Positions 18,072 through 32,204 of a DNA stretch of 64,000 nt are shown piece after piece. The notes beneath the pieces were generated by a model. The model saw nothing but the letters and a program-made list of their open reading frames with translations. It was not told the DNA's origin and made no database searches. The number at the start of each line of letters is the position of its first letter. The stretch's first letter is position 1. The DNA comes from Chromatiaceae bacterium. Its GTDB lineage: Bacteria; Pseudomonadota; Gammaproteobacteria; Chromatiales; Chromatiaceae. The stretch covers positions 1 to 64,000 of the forward strand of contig JALSSC010000013.1 of NCBI GenBank assembly GCA_026984455.1, read 5' to 3'. Position numbers and translations under genes: made by a program.

Positions 18072-19457
18072 TTACTTGTGTACGCCCAGCTTCTCCCGCC
18101 AGCCCGGGTAGAGGGCATCGGCATCGTGGGGGAAGGACTCGAAGGCGCGGGCGAATTCCTTGTGTTCCTTGGCGAACTCGATGGGATCGGCGCCGGCCTT
18201 CCAGCACTCGTAGGCCTGGCGCAGGGAGATGGCGCCGGCCGCGGGCGAGTCGATGTGGCCATAGGAACCGCCACCGGCGGTGTTGATGACGTTGGCGTGG
18301 CCCAGGTTCTCGAAGAAGCCGGGCAGGCGCAGGGCGTTCATGCCGCCGGAGATGATGGGCGTCGTGGGCTTCATGCCGAACCACTCCTGATGGTACACGG
18401 GGCCGTCCACGGAATCGCGCTCGATCATGTAGGCGATGATGCGGTCGTCGGCCTCGCCCTCCATCTTGCCGTAGCCCATGGTGCCCACGTGGATGCCCGA
18501 GGCGCCCTGCAGGCGGGACATCTTGGCCAGGACGAAGGCGGTGTAACCGCGCTTGGCGCTGGGCGAGGTGATCATGCCGTGACCGGCGCGGTGATAGTGC
18601 AGGTACTGGTTGGGATACTGACGGCGGGCGGTGGTGACCATGCCGGGGCCGCCCACGAAGCCGTCCACCAGGAAGGCCACATGGTCGGCGTTCTCGGCGA
18701 AGGTCTCCAGAATGAAGTCGGCGCGGGCGCACATCTCGTAGTGATCGTCCGCGGTGATGTTGGCGGAGAACAGCTTGGCCTGACCGGTCTCGTCCTGGGC
18801 GCGCCTCATGGCGTCGGCCACCAGGGGCATCACCTTCTTGACGGGCGCGAAGGTCTGGTTGCCCTGGGGCTCGTCGTTCTTGATGAAGTCGCCGCCGAGC
18901 CAGAACTGGTAGGCGGCCTCGGCGAAGGGCTCGGGACGCAGGCCCAGCTTGGGCTTGATGATGGTACCGGCGATGTAGCCGCCATCCTTGATGGGCCGCC
19001 CGAGGATGCGCCAGAGGTCGGAGATGTCCTTGGCCGGACCGTCGAACAACTGGATGGCGCGCGGCGGCATGAAGAAGTCGATCATCTTGGCGTAGGCGAT
19101 GTCGCCCATGCCCTGGTTGTTGCCGATGGTCAGGGTCAGGAAGGAGACCAGCATCATGCGGCCGTCGGTGACGTTGCGGTCGAACAGCTCGATGGGATAG
19201 GCGATGCGCATATCCTCGTTGGCCTCGTCGATGTGATAGACGAGGGCGTCCACACCCTTGGTGAAATCGTCGGTGGTGGAGACCTCCACGTTGGTGCCGG
19301 TGGAAGACTCGGCGGCGAAGTGGGACGCCGCCTCCAGATAGCCATGACCGGCCTTGGGTTTCATTCTGTAGGCGCACAGGATGTGCCTGCCGCCGGCGAT
19401 GAGGTCTTCCTCTTTCAAGCTCAGGTCGGAATAACGGGCCGATTGGTCAAGGGCCAT
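18072..19457 (-). CDS. cbbM: Form II ribulose-1,5-bisphosphate carboxylase/oxygenase
   Basis: The 461-residue single-subunit RuBisCO fixes CO2 onto RuBP in the Calvin cycle. Form II signatures are clear: MDQSARY-type start, [30 protein letters not shown], and the carbamylated-lysine motif [10 protein letters not shown] (K with the following D and E binding magnesium). Also present are the loop-6 segment [13 protein letters not shown] and [14 protein letters not shown]. No small subunit or carboxysome gene is present. It is divergent from cbbR across 241 bp, the standard arrangement for CbbR-controlled cbb operons. Form II enzymes suit high-CO2, low-O2 conditions. Confidence 0.98.
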   Translation of the reverse strand: MALDQSARYSDLSLKEEDLIAGGRHILCAYRMKPKAGHGYLEAASHFAAESSTGTNVEVSTTDDFTKGVDALVYHIDEANEDMRIAYPIELFDRNVTDGRMMLVSFLTLTIGNNQGMGDIAYAKMIDFFMPPRAIQLFDGPAKDISDLWRILGRPIKDGGYIAGTIIKPKLGLRPEPFAEAAYQFWLGGDFIKNDEPQGNQTFAPVKKVMPLVADAMRRAQDETGQAKLFSANITADDHYEMCARADFILETFAENADHVAFLVDGFVGGPGMVTTARRQYPNQYLHYHRAGHGMITSPSAKRGYTAFVLAKMSRLQGASGIHVGTMGYGKMEGEADDRIIAYMIERDSVDGPVYHQEWFGMKPTTPIISGGMNALRLPGFFENLGHANVINTAGGGSYGHIDSPAAGAISLRQAYECWKAGADPIEFAKEHKEFARAFESFPHDADALYPGWREKLGVHK

Positions 19458-19652
19458 AAGACTGCTCCTCTCAAGGGTGATGTTCGTGACGCCCGATGGC
19501 GTCGATGAAACGACAGATGCGCTGTCCGCGCTCCACCGCCCCCTCCGTCACGAGGACCGGGGCGGGAAGACCCTCAGGCGTCGCGTCCTTGCCCTTCGTG
19601 GTAGGCGCGAGCGCCGTGAATGTCGTGGGAAGGATATTGCACCCTTGGAGAC

Positions 19653-19677
19653 ATAAGTTACAATCGAATATTCTTAT
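19653..19677. promoter_or_regulatory. Candidate CbbR operator
   Basis: In the otherwise G+C-rich cbbM-cbbR spacer, an AT-rich block carries ATAAG (19653-19657) and CTTAT (19673-19677) as an inverted repeat separated by 15 bp. It begins 22 bp before the cbbR start. LysR-type regulators bind such interrupted palindromes and often overlap their own promoter. The remaining spacer (19458-19652) would hold the cbbM promoter, but I could not pick hexamers with confidence. Confidence 0.5.
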
Positions 19678-19698
19678 TTTAATCATCTCGTTTACTCT

Positions 19699-20658
19699 AT
19701 GACTGCCACCCGCGGCGACCGCCTGGTGCGTCACCTCAGCCTGCGCCAGCTACAGATCCTCGAAACCGTGGTGCGCCTGGGCGGGCATACCCGCGCGGCC
19801 GAGGCCCTGCACCTCACCCAGCCCACGGTATCCATGCAGATCAAGCACATGGAGGAGGTCCTGGGCGGCCCCCTGCTGGAACGCAGCGGCCGTCGGATGC
19901 ATCCCACCCCGGCCGGGCGCGAGGTGTACCGGGCGGCGCACGACATCCTGCAACGCCTGGCCCTTCTGGAGGACGGACTGAGCGAACTCGAGGGCAAGGT
20001 CAAGGGTGAACTGCGCATCGCCGCCGTCACCACCGCCAAGTACTTTCTGCCCCACCTGCTCTCGGCCTTCGTGGAGCGTTACCCCGAGGTCCTGCCCCGC
20101 CTGGCGGTGACCAACCGCGCACGCATCCTCGAACGTCTCAAGGCGGGCGAGGACGATCTCTTCATCATGGGCCGGGTGCCCAAGGGCCTGGTGGTGGAGG
20201 CCGAGGCCTTCCTGCCCAACGACCTGGTGGTGGTGGCCCCGGCCGGCCACCCGCTGGCGGCCCAGGCCCCTGTCCCTCTGGATCGCCTGACGGAGGCGCG
20301 TATCCTCCTGCGCGAGCCGGGATCGGGCACCCGCCAGGCGGTGGAGGCCCTCTTCCAGGCCCGCGGTATCGCCCTGGAGCCCTACATGGTCCTGGGCGAC
20401 AGCGGGGCGGTGAAACAGGCGGTGATGGCCGGCCTCGGGGTGAGCGTGATCTCCCGCCACAACGTCCGCCTGGAGCTGGGCGCGGGGAGCCTGTGCGTGC
20501 TGGACGTGGAGGGCTTCCCCCTGGAGAGGCGCTGGTACGTGGTGCATCCGCACCACGGCCACCTCGCCCTCGTGGCGCGGACCTTTCGGGAGTTTCTGCT
20601 GCGCGAGAGCCCCGCGCTCCTGGAGGCCTTGACTGGAAGGAAACGGCCGGCCCCCTAG
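19699..20658 (+). CDS. cbbR: LysR-type regulator CbbR
   Basis: This 319-residue LysR-family activator has an N-terminal winged helix-turn-helix (LRQLQILETVVRLGGHTRAA, then LHLTQPTVSMQIKHMEE) and an effector-binding domain (GELRIAAVTTAKYFLPHLL, LREPGSGTRQAVE, GLGVSVISRHNVRLEL). Position and sequence match CbbR, which senses Calvin-cycle metabolites or redox state and activates the divergent cbb operon. The ATG at 19699 gives MTATRGDRLVRHLSLRQLQ. Confidence 0.93.
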   Translation: MTATRGDRLVRHLSLRQLQILETVVRLGGHTRAAEALHLTQPTVSMQIKHMEEVLGGPLLERSGRRMHPTPAGREVYRAAHDILQRLALLEDGLSELEGKVKGELRIAAVTTAKYFLPHLLSAFVERYPEVLPRLAVTNRARILERLKAGEDDLFIMGRVPKGLVVEAEAFLPNDLVVVAPAGHPLAAQAPVPLDRLTEARILLREPGSGTRQAVEALFQARGIALEPYMVLGDSGAVKQAVMAGLGVSVISRHNVRLELGAGSLCVLDVEGFPLERRWYVVHPHHGHLALVARTFREFLLRESPALLEALTGRKRPAP

Positions 20659-20659
20659 C

Positions 20660-20735
20660 AGTCGAAGAAGCCCTTCCCTGGACCTTTGCAGCCACGGAAC
20701 CGGGAAACACGATTTCCCGGTTCTTCATTCTCAAC
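20660..20735 (+). repeat. Hairpin repeat R1, copy a
   Basis: It contains a perfect 11-bp palindrome (GAACCGGGAAA, loop CACGA, TTTCCCGGTTC) at 20697-20723. It stands between the convergent cbbR and clpB genes, where it can act as a bidirectional terminator. The flanks TCGAAGAAGCCCTTCCCTGG and TTCATTCTCAACGG align with three other intergenic copies in this window. Confidence 0.65.
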
Positions 20736-20833
20736 GGCCTGCCAGGCGTGGGCAGGGGAAGAGGCAGGGCGCACGCCCCGCCTCTTCCTACCCGCCACAC
20801 GCTGCCGGGCCACCTCCGAGACGGTTGCGGACC

Positions 20834-23431
20834 TCAGTCCACGGCCTCGGCCACCACCACCTTCTCGAATCCGAGGCCCTCGCCCGAACGGATCACCTGG
20901 ATGCCGTCCCCCGGCCCGAAACGGCCACTGAGAATGGCCTCGGCCAGCGGATTCTCCAGGTACTGGCGGATCGCCCGCTTGAGGGGCCGCGCCCCGTACA
21001 CCGGATCGAAGCCGGCCTCGCCCAGGAAGTCCAGGGCGGCCTCGTCCACGTAGATCTCCATCTCGCGCTCGCGCAGCCGCCGGGCCAGATAGTCGATCTG
21101 GATCCGGGCGATGACGCGGATCTGCTCGCGCTGGAGCGGATGGAAGACCACGATGTCGTCCAGACGATTGATGAACTCCGGACGGAAGTGCTGGCCCACC
21201 ACCTCGAGCACCGCCGTCTTCATGGCCTGATAGTCGTTGGTCCGGGCCATCTCCTGGATGAGCTGGGAGCCCAGGTTGGAGGTCATGACGATGATGGCGT
21301 TGCGGAAGTCCACGGTGCGCCCCTGGCCGTCGGTGAGGCGGCCATCGTCCAGGACCTGCAAGAGGACGTTGAAGACGTCCGCATGGGCCTTCTCCACCTC
21401 GTCCAGGAGGATGACGCTGTAGGGCTTGCGCCGCACCGCCTCGGTGAGGTATCCGCCCTCCTCGTAGCCCACGTAGCCCGGAGGGGCGCCGATGAGGCGC
21501 GCCACCGAGTGCTTCTCCATGAACTCCGACATGTCGATGCGTACCATGGCCTCTTCGGTGTCGAACAGGAAGTCGGCCAGGGTCTTGCACAACTCGGTCT
21601 TGCCCACCCCGGTGGGGCCCAGAAAGAGGAAGGAGCCGTTCGGCCGGTGGGGGTCCGAGAGGCCGGCCCGGGCGCGGCGGATGGCATTGGCCACCGCGGA
21701 GATGGCCTCGTCCTGGCCCACCACCCGTTTCCGCAGCTCGTCCTCGATGTGGAGCAGCTTCTCCTTCTCGCCTTCGAGCATCTTGGAGACCGGGATGCCG
21801 GTCCACTTGGAGATGATCTGGGCGATCTCCTCCTCGGTCACCTTGTTACGCAACAGGCGGGTCTCCTGGGTCTCCGCCTGCATCGCCGACTCCAATTGTT
21901 GTTGCAGCTTGGGGATGGTGCCGTACTGGATCTCGGCCATGCGCTGGAGGTTGCCGGCGCGCTGCGCGGCCTCCAGCTCCACCCGCGCCCGGTCAAGGGC
22001 CTCCTTGATGTGGGTGGTGCCCTGGAGGGCGGCCTTCTCGCTCTTCCAGACCTCCTCCAGTTCCGAGAACTCCTGCTCCAGGCGGGCGATCTCGTCCTCC
22101 AGGTCCTTGAGGCGGCGCTTGGAGGCCTCGTCGGTCTCCTTCTTGAGGGCCTCGCGCTCGATCTTGAGCTGGATCAGCCGGCGGTTGAGGCGGTCCATCT
22201 CCTCGGGCATGGAGTCGATCTCCATGCGGATCTGGGCGCCGGCCTCGTCGATCAGGTCGATGGCCTTGTCGGGCAACTGGCGGTCGGTGATGTAGCGGTG
22301 CGAGAGCGTGGCCGCGGAGACGATGGCGGAATCGGTGATCTCGACCCCGTGATGGACCTCGTAACGCTCCTTGAGGCCACGCAGGATGGCCACGGTGTCC
22401 TCCACCGAGGGCTCATCGATGATCACCTTCTGGAAGCGGCGCTCCAGGGCCGCGTCCTTCTCGATGTACTTGCGGTACTCGTCCAGGGTGGTGGCGCCGA
22501 TACAGTGCAGCTCGCCCCGGGCCAGGGCCGGCTTGAGCATGTTGCCGGCGTCCATGGCCCCCTCGGCCTTGCCCGCCCCCACCATGGTGTGGATCTCGTC
22601 GATGAACAGGATGATGTTGCCTTCGGACTTGGCGATGTCGTTGAGCACCGCCTTGAGACGCTCCTCGAACTCGCCGCGGAACTTGGCCCCCGCGATCAGG
22701 GCGGCCATGTCCAGGGAGAGGATGCGCTTCTGGCGCAGACCCTCGGGCACCTCGCCGTTGACGATGCGCTGGGCCAGGCCCTCGACGATGGCGGTCTTAC
22801 CCACCCCGGGCTCGCCGATGAGCACCGGGTTGTTCTTGGTGCGGCGCTGGAGGATCTGCACGGTGCGCCGGATCTCGTCGTCACGGCCGATCACCGGATC
22901 CAGCTTGCCCTGCTCGGCGCGCCCGGTGAGATCGATGGTGTACTTCTCCAGGGCCTGGCGCTGATCCTCGGCATTGGGATCGTCCACGCTCTGGCCGCCG
23001 CGGATGTTCTCGATGGCGCGCTCGATGGCCCCCTTGGTGGCGCCCGCCTTGCGCAGGATCTCGCCGATCTGGCCCTTGTCCTCCACCGCCGCGAGGACGA
23101 AGAGTTCAGAGGAGATATAGGCGTCCTTGCGCTGCTGGGCGAGCTTGTCGGTGACGTTGAGCACCCGCCCCAGGTCATTGGAGATGTGCACCTCGCCCGG
23201 GGCGCCCTCCACGCTCGGCAGGTGATCCAGGGCCTCGTCCAGGGCCACCCGCAACTGTTTGATGTTGACATCGGCCTGGGTCAGGAGGCTGCGCACGGTG
23301 CCGCCTTCCTGGTCGAGCAGGGCGGCCATGAGGTGTACGGGCTCGATGAATTGATGATCGCGCCCCACCGCGAGGCTCTGCGCCTCGGCCAGGGCGGCCT
23401 GGAATTTGCTCGTCAGTTTGTCCATCCGCAT
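20834..23431 (-). CDS. clpB: ATP-dependent disaggregase ClpB
   Basis: This 865-residue Hsp100 chaperone rescues aggregated proteins together with DnaK. In order it has the Clp N-domain, AAA1 with Walker [17 protein letters not shown] and Walker [14 protein letters not shown], and the coiled-coil middle domain (~residues 400-530). AAA2 follows with [35 protein letters not shown] and [16 protein letters not shown], and then the D2-small domain ([18 protein letters not shown]). The start at 23431 has GGAG at correct spacing; an ATG two codons later does not. A heat-shock promoter lies just upstream. Confidence 0.98.
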   Translation of the reverse strand: MRMDKLTSKFQAALAEAQSLAVGRDHQFIEPVHLMAALLDQEGGTVRSLLTQADVNIKQLRVALDEALDHLPSVEGAPGEVHISNDLGRVLNVTDKLAQQRKDAYISSELFVLAAVEDKGQIGEILRKAGATKGAIERAIENIRGGQSVDDPNAEDQRQALEKYTIDLTGRAEQGKLDPVIGRDDEIRRTVQILQRRTKNNPVLIGEPGVGKTAIVEGLAQRIVNGEVPEGLRQKRILSLDMAALIAGAKFRGEFEERLKAVLNDIAKSEGNIILFIDEIHTMVGAGKAEGAMDAGNMLKPALARGELHCIGATTLDEYRKYIEKDAALERRFQKVIIDEPSVEDTVAILRGLKERYEVHHGVEITDSAIVSAATLSHRYITDRQLPDKAIDLIDEAGAQIRMEIDSMPEEMDRLNRRLIQLKIEREALKKETDEASKRRLKDLEDEIARLEQEFSELEEVWKSEKAALQGTTHIKEALDRARVELEAAQRAGNLQRMAEIQYGTIPKLQQQLESAMQAETQETRLLRNKVTEEEIAQIISKWTGIPVSKMLEGEKEKLLHIEDELRKRVVGQDEAISAVANAIRRARAGLSDPHRPNGSFLFLGPTGVGKTELCKTLADFLFDTEEAMVRIDMSEFMEKHSVARLIGAPPGYVGYEEGGYLTEAVRRKPYSVILLDEVEKAHADVFNVLLQVLDDGRLTDGQGRTVDFRNAIIVMTSNLGSQLIQEMARTNDYQAMKTAVLEVVGQHFRPEFINRLDDIVVFHPLQREQIRVIARIQIDYLARRLREREMEIYVDEAALDFLGEAGFDPVYGARPLKRAIRQYLENPLAEAILSGRFGPGDGIQVIRSGEGLGFEKVVVAEAVD

Positions 23432-23468
23432 GGGGATTACTCCGGGTTGAATAAGGTTGCTTCCGGGG

Positions 23469-23496
23469 AGATGGGGGGAGCGAGGGGATTTTCAAC
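23469..23496 (-). promoter_or_regulatory. Sigma-32-type heat-shock promoter of clpB
   Basis: On the minus strand GTTGAAA (23496-23490) is followed after 13 bp by CCCCATCT (23476-23469). This is close to the RpoH consensus CTTGAAA and CCCCATnT. Transcription would start about 30 nt before the clpB start codon, matching heat-shock control of clpB in other gammaproteobacteria. Confidence 0.75.
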
Positions 23497-24079
23497 CGAT
23501 GTCCGTGAATCTTTCGGTTGGGTCCCCCGTTTGCCCCCCCTGGCCAACCCACCATCGGCAGGAGATACGGTGGGTGCAGTGTTCCCGAACCCCTTCCAGA
23601 CGTTGGGCGTGGTTCCCATCCTCTGCCCGGCAGACGGCACCTCCCTGCGCCACCCCTCGCTACCTCGAGGGCCTTCCTCGTGCGCCCGGGCAAGGCGCGG
23701 AGGCGAACCACAGTGAGAACCATGGAGAGCAGTCTCCATGTCCCGCAGGGGCGCCGCAGTGGCCAACAACCCATGCGTGGCGGGTATAATAGGTTTTGAT
23801 GTCTCGTGAGATCGTTCTCCTCCCTTCGGCAGATCTCCACTGCCTTCCCGTCACGACCGATGCCGGCCCGCCACGGGAGGCCATGTCCCCTCCTGTCCAA
23901 GGCCATTTTCCGTGACTCGGCTGCAGGGCCGTCCACCTGGCCGCGGACACCTCGGTGTGCGATCTCGACCCGACCCATAGACCTACAGGCCGTTCTGTTT
24001 TCCACCCTCGTCTCCGCGGGCCTTCCGGCCTTCACCCGCCTCCCGCGGGTGACGGGGACAACCGTACCGGACCTCTCGA
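23497..24079. other. Intergenic region between clpB and the 5-oxoprolinase
   Basis: Apart from family A copy A1 (23671-23788), the stretch shows no recognisable gene. It must contain the promoter of the 5-oxoprolinase gene. The sequence just before 24080 is pyrimidine- and G+C-rich and has no obvious ribosome site, so the start at 24080 is supported by homology rather than by a motif. Confidence 0.5.
23671..23788 (-). mobile_element. Family A element, copy A1 (partial)
   Basis: The right edge is GCGGGTATA (23780-23788). Inside, blocks such as CCTCGT, GGGCAAGGCGCG, AGGCG, ACCATGG, GGGGCG and CCGCAGTGGC line up in order with the reverse complement of copy A2 (27881-28046), at roughly 70% identity by eye. 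The left end has decayed beyond recognition. Its orientation is opposite to A2, so the two copies face each other across the 5-oxoprolinase gene. Confidence 0.55.
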
Positions 24080-27820
<3,741 letters not shown>

Positions 27821-27880
27821 AGCGTATCCCCTGGCCGTCGCATCCGGGCCGGCCCTATGCGACACCGCCATACGCTACAC

Positions 27881-28046
27881 TATACCCGTCGCACCCGATG
27901 GATTTCAGCCACTGCGGCCGCCCCTCTTACCCTGGAGCGTCGTTGCGAAGACCTGCCATGGTCCCTGCTATGACCCGCCTGCGCGCCTCGCCCCAGGGTA
28001 CGAGGAACCACCCCGAAAAACTGAGACTCCATGGGCGACGGGTATA
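27881..28046 (+). mobile_element. Family A miniature inverted-repeat element, copy A2
   Basis: This is the best-preserved copy, 166 bp long. The ends TATACCCGTCGCACCC and GGGCGACGGGTATA are inverted repeats differing by one inserted base. There is no open frame of note. The core (ATGACCCGCCTGCGCGCCTC then GGTACGAGGAAC) recurs in copy A3. The element ends 33 bp before the start codon of the next gene and so may supply part of its promoter region. Confidence 0.7.
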
Positions 28047-28078
28047 TCGGGATGATACACACTATATGTGAGGCGACT

Positions 28079-28831
28079 ATGGATCCCACAGAGGAACGCT
28101 TCGACCGTATCGAGGTGATGCTCGGCCGGATCGTCCTGGAGAACGACCGCGGGATGAAACGGCTGGATCGCCTGGAGCAGCTGATGGACCGAATGGAGGG
28201 ACGCGCGGAGGAGGACCGCTTGCGTGCCGAAGAGGACCGCAAACGCGCCGAGGAAGACCGCAAGCGCGCCGAGGAGGATCGCAAACGCGCAGACGAAGAC
28301 CGCAAGCGCGCCGAGGAGGATCGCAAGCGCGCAGACGAAGACCGCAGGCGCGCCGAAGAGGACCGCAAGGCCTGGAACCGGAAGTGGGGCGATCTGGCCA
28401 ACAAGCTCGGCACCCTGGTGGAGGATATCGTGGCCCCGAATCTTCCCCGTATTGCCCGGCAGTCGCTCGGTTGCGAACGGCTGGACGACTTCATGGTACG
28501 ACGCCAGGTACGCAACAAGCGAGACCCGGAAAAACGCCGCGAGTTCGACCTGATCGCGGTCTGTGGCGACCGGGTGATCATCGATGAAACCAAATCCAAC
28601 CCGGCCATCGAATACATCGACGCCTTCCTGAAGGTGCTGCCGGAACTCGGCGACTACTTTCCCGAATACCGGGGCAAGATCCTGGTGCCGGTCTTCTCCT
28701 CCCTGTATCTGGGCGAAGACGTGGTCAACTACCTGACCAGGCACGGCGTCTATGCGATGGCGATGGGGGACGAGAACATGACCCTGATCAACGCCGCGGA
28801 GCTGACGGGGACAGCGCCACGGATTCTCTAG
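28079..28831 (+). CDS. Coiled-coil protein with PD-(D/E)XK nuclease-like C-terminus
   Basis: This 250-residue protein starts at 28079, seven bases after GTGAGG; an ATG at 28031 would put family A sequence into the protein. Residues ~1-42 are helical, ~43-98 are eight AEEDRKR-type heptads forming a charged coiled coil, and ~120-250 form a compact domain. In that domain REFDLIAVCGDRVIIDETKS fits the D-x(n)-ExK core of PD-(D/E)XK nucleases. The layout recalls DUF3782-type proteins, whose role is unknown. Whether it cuts DNA is not shown. Confidence 0.6.
   Translation: MDPTEERFDRIEVMLGRIVLENDRGMKRLDRLEQLMDRMEGRAEEDRLRAEEDRKRAEEDRKRAEEDRKRADEDRKRAEEDRKRADEDRRRAEEDRKAWNRKWGDLANKLGTLVEDIVAPNLPRIARQSLGCERLDDFMVRRQVRNKRDPEKRREFDLIAVCGDRVIIDETKSNPAIEYIDAFLKVLPELGDYFPEYRGKILVPVFSSLYLGEDVVNYLTRHGVYAMAMGDENMTLINAAELTGTAPRIL
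28205..28372 (+). repeat. Eight 21-bp tandem repeats encoding heptads
   Basis: Eight in-frame 21-bp units encode AEEDRLR, AEEDRKR (several), ADEDRKR, ADEDRRR and AEEDRKA. Alternating GAGGAT/GAAGAC spellings and E/D changes show a higher-order 42-bp periodicity, suggesting recent expansion by slippage or unequal crossing. Copy number is likely to vary among strains. Confidence 0.85.
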
Positions 28832-28833
28832 CC

Positions 28834-30819
28834 CTATCCATCCGGCACGTGATGGCAGGCCACCACCCGCCCGGACGAGAGGGTGCGCAACGGCGGATAT
28901 TCCCGCGCGCAACGGGCGTCGGCCTCGGGGCAGCGGGGGTGAAAGTGGCAGCCGCCGGGAGGGTCCGCCGGCGAGGGCATGTCCCCCTCCAGGTGGATGC
29001 GCTGGCGCCGCGAGGCGGGATCGGGCTCCGGGACCGCGGAGAGCAGGGCGCGGGTGTAGGGGTGCAGGGGCGCCGCCAACACCGCCTCCACCCGCCCGCG
29101 CTCGACGATGCGGCCCAGGTACATCACCGCCACCTCATGGGCCAGGTAGGCCACCACCGAGATGTCGTGCGTGATGAACAGATAGGCCAGGCCGAGGCCG
29201 GTCTGGAGGTCGTGGAGCAGATTGAGGATCTGTGCCTGCACGGACACGTCCAGGGCGCTGGTGGGCTCGTCGCAGACGATCAGGCGGGGTTCCACCGCCA
29301 GGGCGCGGGCGATGCAGATGCGCTGGCGCTGACCGCCGGAGAACTCGTGCGGGTAACGGGCCGCGGCCTCGGGGGCGATCCCCACCCGTTCCAGGAGTTC
29401 CGCCACCCGTGCCCGACGTTCCGCGCGGTCCTTCGCCAGGCCCTGGGCGACGAGGCCCTCGGCCACGATGTCCCCCACCAGCATGCGCGGGTTCATGGCG
29501 GCGAAGGGGTCCTGAAACACGATCTGGAGTTCACGCCGGAAGGGGCGTAACGCGCGTCCGCTGAGGGCCGCCAGGTCCCGCCCCCGGTACAGGACCCGCC
29601 CACCCGTGGGCCGGATCAGTTGCAGCAGGGCCTTGCCGCAGGTGGTCTTGCCGCAGCCCGATTCCCCCACCAGGGCGAGGGTGCGCCCCGCGTCGAGGTG
29701 CAGGTCGATACCGTCCACCGCCCGCACCCGGCCCACGACCCGCTTCAACAGGCCCTTGCGGATGGGGAAATGGACCTGCAACCCCTGCGTCTCCAGCAGG
29801 GGGGCGGCAGCGCCCTCCTCCGCGCCGGGGCCCTTCGCCACGGGCACATCGACATGCGCCCCGTGCCCCCCCTGCGCCCACAGATGGCAGCGCACCCGAT
29901 GCCCGGGGCCGACCGGGTGCCAGTCCGGGGGCTGCCGATGACAACGCGCCTCCGCCTGGGGACAGCGCGGGGCGAAACGACAGCCCTGGAGTGCCTCGTC
30001 CGGGGACGGCACCCGGCCTTCGATGGCGGCCAGGTGGCCGCCGCGGCGCTCGCCCGTGGGCAGGGCGGCCAACAACATGCGCCCATAGGGATGCGCGGGG
30101 GCGGCGAAGAAGGCCCCCACCGGGGCGCTCTCCAGGATCTGCCCCGCATACATGATGGCGAGGCGCCCGGCGCTCTCCGCCACCACCCCGAGATCGTGCG
30201 TGATGAGCATCATCGCCATGCCGGTCTCGCGCCGCAGGTCCGCCAGGAGGTCCAGGACCTGGGCCTGAATGGTCACATCCAGGGCGGTGGTGGGTTCGTC
30301 GGCGATCAACAGGCGCGGGCGGCCGGCCAGGGCCATGGCGATCATCACCCGCTGCTTCATGCCCCCGGAGAGTTGGTGTGGAAACTCGCGTACCCGCCGT
30401 TCCGGATCGGGAATACCCACCGCGGCGAGCAGCTCCACGGCGCGCCGCCGGGGATCGGCCGCGGGATCGTGCAGACGCGCCGCCTCGGCGATCTGATCGC
30501 CCACCCGCAGCACCGGGTTGAGGGAGGTCTGGGGTTCCTGAAAGATCATCCCCAGGCGCCCGCCGCGCACGCCGCGCATGGCGTACTCCGGCAGATCCAG
30601 GAGTTCCTCGCCGTCCAGCCGCACCGAGCCGGAGCGCACCCGCCCCCCGGGGGGCAACAGGCGCATCAGGGCCAGGGCGGTCATGGACTTGCCGCACCCC
30701 GACTCCCCGAGCAGGGCGAAGGTCTCGCCCGCGGCCACCTCCAGGTCCACGCCGTCCACCACCCGGCTGCCGCCCACGGACACCGAGAGGTCGCGCACCA
30801 CGAGGGCCGGGGCGGTCAC
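28834..30819 (-). CDS. Peptide ABC transporter, double ATP-binding protein (YejF-like)
   Basis: This 661-residue protein carries two complete ATPase cassettes. The first has [29 protein letters not shown] and [14 protein letters not shown]; the second has [29 protein letters not shown] and [14 protein letters not shown]. Each is followed by the oligopeptide-transporter cysteine-rich tail ([28 protein letters not shown]). This equals DppD+DppF fused, as in YejF. It starts with GTG in a GTGA overlap with the permease stop. It energises uptake by the YejA/B/E-like partners encoded upstream. Confidence 0.9.
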   Translation of the reverse strand: MTAPALVVRDLSVSVGGSRVVDGVDLEVAAGETFALLGESGCGKSMTALALMRLLPPGGRVRSGSVRLDGEELLDLPEYAMRGVRGGRLGMIFQEPQTSLNPVLRVGDQIAEAARLHDPAADPRRRAVELLAAVGIPDPERRVREFPHQLSGGMKQRVMIAMALAGRPRLLIADEPTTALDVTIQAQVLDLLADLRRETGMAMMLITHDLGVVAESAGRLAIMYAGQILESAPVGAFFAAPAHPYGRMLLAALPTGERRGGHLAAIEGRVPSPDEALQGCRFAPRCPQAEARCHRQPPDWHPVGPGHRVRCHLWAQGGHGAHVDVPVAKGPGAEEGAAAPLLETQGLQVHFPIRKGLLKRVVGRVRAVDGIDLHLDAGRTLALVGESGCGKTTCGKALLQLIRPTGGRVLYRGRDLAALSGRALRPFRRELQIVFQDPFAAMNPRMLVGDIVAEGLVAQGLAKDRAERRARVAELLERVGIAPEAAARYPHEFSGGQRQRICIARALAVEPRLIVCDEPTSALDVSVQAQILNLLHDLQTGLGLAYLFITHDISVVAYLAHEVAVMYLGRIVERGRVEAVLAAPLHPYTRALLSAVPEPDPASRRQRIHLEGDMPSPADPPGGCHFHPRCPEADARCAREYPPLRTLSSGRVVACHHVPDG

Positions 30820-32204
30820 CGCCGCGCCCCCCGGGTGCGCGGGTCGAAGGCCGCCTGCACCACGTCCGAGAGCAGGTTGGCGGCCAGCACCAGGCCGAAC
30901 ATGAACAGGAAGGCGGCGGCCAGGGACCACCAGACCATGGGCTCGCGGGCCAGTTCCAGACGCGCGCCGTTGATCATGTTGCCCCAGGAGTTCATCGTGG
31001 GGTCCACGCCGATGTTGACGTAGGACAGGACCGCCTCGGCCAGGACCAGGCCGGAGAAGTCCAGGACCAGGGTGATGAGGACGATGTGCAGGACGTTGGG
31101 CAGGATATGGCGGGCGATGATGGTGAAATGGGCCACCCCGAAGGCGTGGGCGGCCTGCACGTAGTCCTGGTCGCGCAGCTTCAGGGTCTCGCCGCGCAGC
31201 AAGCGACAGAGGGTGGTCCAACTGGTGATCCCCAGGATCAGGCACAGGAACAACAGGCGCAGGTCCGCGCGCCGCACCAGGCTGTCGAACTCACCGGGGT
31301 GGTTGCTCATGTAGATCTGCAGCATGAGCACCGCGGCGGCGATCAGCAGCACCCCGGGGATGGAACTCAGGGTGGTGTAGACGTACTGGATGACATCGTC
31401 CACCCAGCCGCGGAAATAGCCGGCGGCGATCCCCAGGAGGATGGCCGCGGGCAGCATCACCAGGGTGGTGAGGGTGCCGATGACGATCCCGGTGCGGACG
31501 CTCTTGAGGGCCTGATAGAGCACGTCCTCGCCCACCTTGTCGGTCCCCAGGACGTGATAGTGAGGCGCCCAGGCGGCGAGCACCCCGGCCACCACCAGGA
31601 CCAGGGCCGCCGTGCCCAACAGCGTCGGCCAGGGCACGGGGTCGCCGCCGCGCACCAGGCGCCGGGCGGTCCCGCCGAAGGTGGCCCGCCGCACCCGCGC
31701 CAGGGCCGCCGCCAGCAGGCCCCAGAAGGCCAGCCAGGCCATCAGGCCCCAGAGGACCCCCTTCAGGGCCAGGCGCAGGATATGCCCGGCCTTGTGCGCC
31801 TCGTCCACCCCCTCGGGCGCCCATCTCAGGCGCGGCCAGGTCCGCAGCGGCCGGCCATCGGGCCCTTGCACGGTCTCCCGGGCATAGAGATGCAGGGCGA
31901 AGGGCGCCGCATAGGTCTTCTCCTGGTGGACACGCAGGGGGGTCAGGAGGCGGTCCAGGAGGCTCACCACCTCTCCGGCATAGGGGCCCTGATCGCGGGG
32001 CCCGGCACGCAGATGGATGGAGTCCAGGAGCCCGACGACGGCGTAGGCGGCCAGGACCACCGCCGCCGCCAGGGCGGTGCGGGAACGGACCACCCGCCGC
32101 CAGGGGGCGCGCAAGTGGGGACGGCGCGCCGCGTACAGGCCATAGCCCAGGCCCAGGGCGAACACCAGCCAGAGCAGGGCGTCGGTCCACAGCACCACCA
32201 TCAT
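30816..32204 (-). CDS. Peptide ABC transporter permease (YejE-like)
   Basis: This 462-residue inner-membrane permease is longer than DppC-type proteins because of an N-terminal membrane region and a large insertion (~residues 60-150) before the core. The core permease motif (EAA loop) reads RDQDYVQAAHAFGVAHFTII, and VLGTDKVGEDVLYQALKSVR and PTMNSWGNMINGARLE match YejE/DppC. ATG at 32204 overlaps the stop of the YejB-like gene (ATGA). Confidence 0.88.
   Translation of the reverse strand: MMVVLWTDALLWLVFALGLGYGLYAARRPHLRAPWRRVVRSRTALAAAVVLAAYAVVGLLDSIHLRAGPRDQGPYAGEVVSLLDRLLTPLRVHQEKTYAAPFALHLYARETVQGPDGRPLRTWPRLRWAPEGVDEAHKAGHILRLALKGVLWGLMAWLAFWGLLAAALARVRRATFGGTARRLVRGGDPVPWPTLLGTAALVLVVAGVLAAWAPHYHVLGTDKVGEDVLYQALKSVRTGIVIGTLTTLVMLPAAILLGIAAGYFRGWVDDVIQYVYTTLSSIPGVLLIAAAVLMLQIYMSNHPGEFDSLVRRADLRLLFLCLILGITSWTTLCRLLRGETLKLRDQDYVQAAHAFGVAHFTIIARHILPNVLHIVLITLVLDFSGLVLAEAVLSYVNIGVDPTMNSWGNMINGARLELAREPMVWWSLAAAFLFMFGLVLAANLLSDVVQAAFDPRTRGARR

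Noticed and set aside
17166-19508. 780-codon plus-strand open frame over cbbQ and cbbM
   Set aside because: It is an antisense shadow; cbbM and cbbQ on the other strand are unmistakable.
20825-23716. 963-codon plus-strand open frame opposite clpB
   Set aside because: It is antisense to clpB and the translation is repetitive V/L/H/G without domains.
28205-28372. CRISPR-like array
   Set aside because: The 21-bp repeats are contiguous, in frame and lack spacers; they encode a coiled coil.
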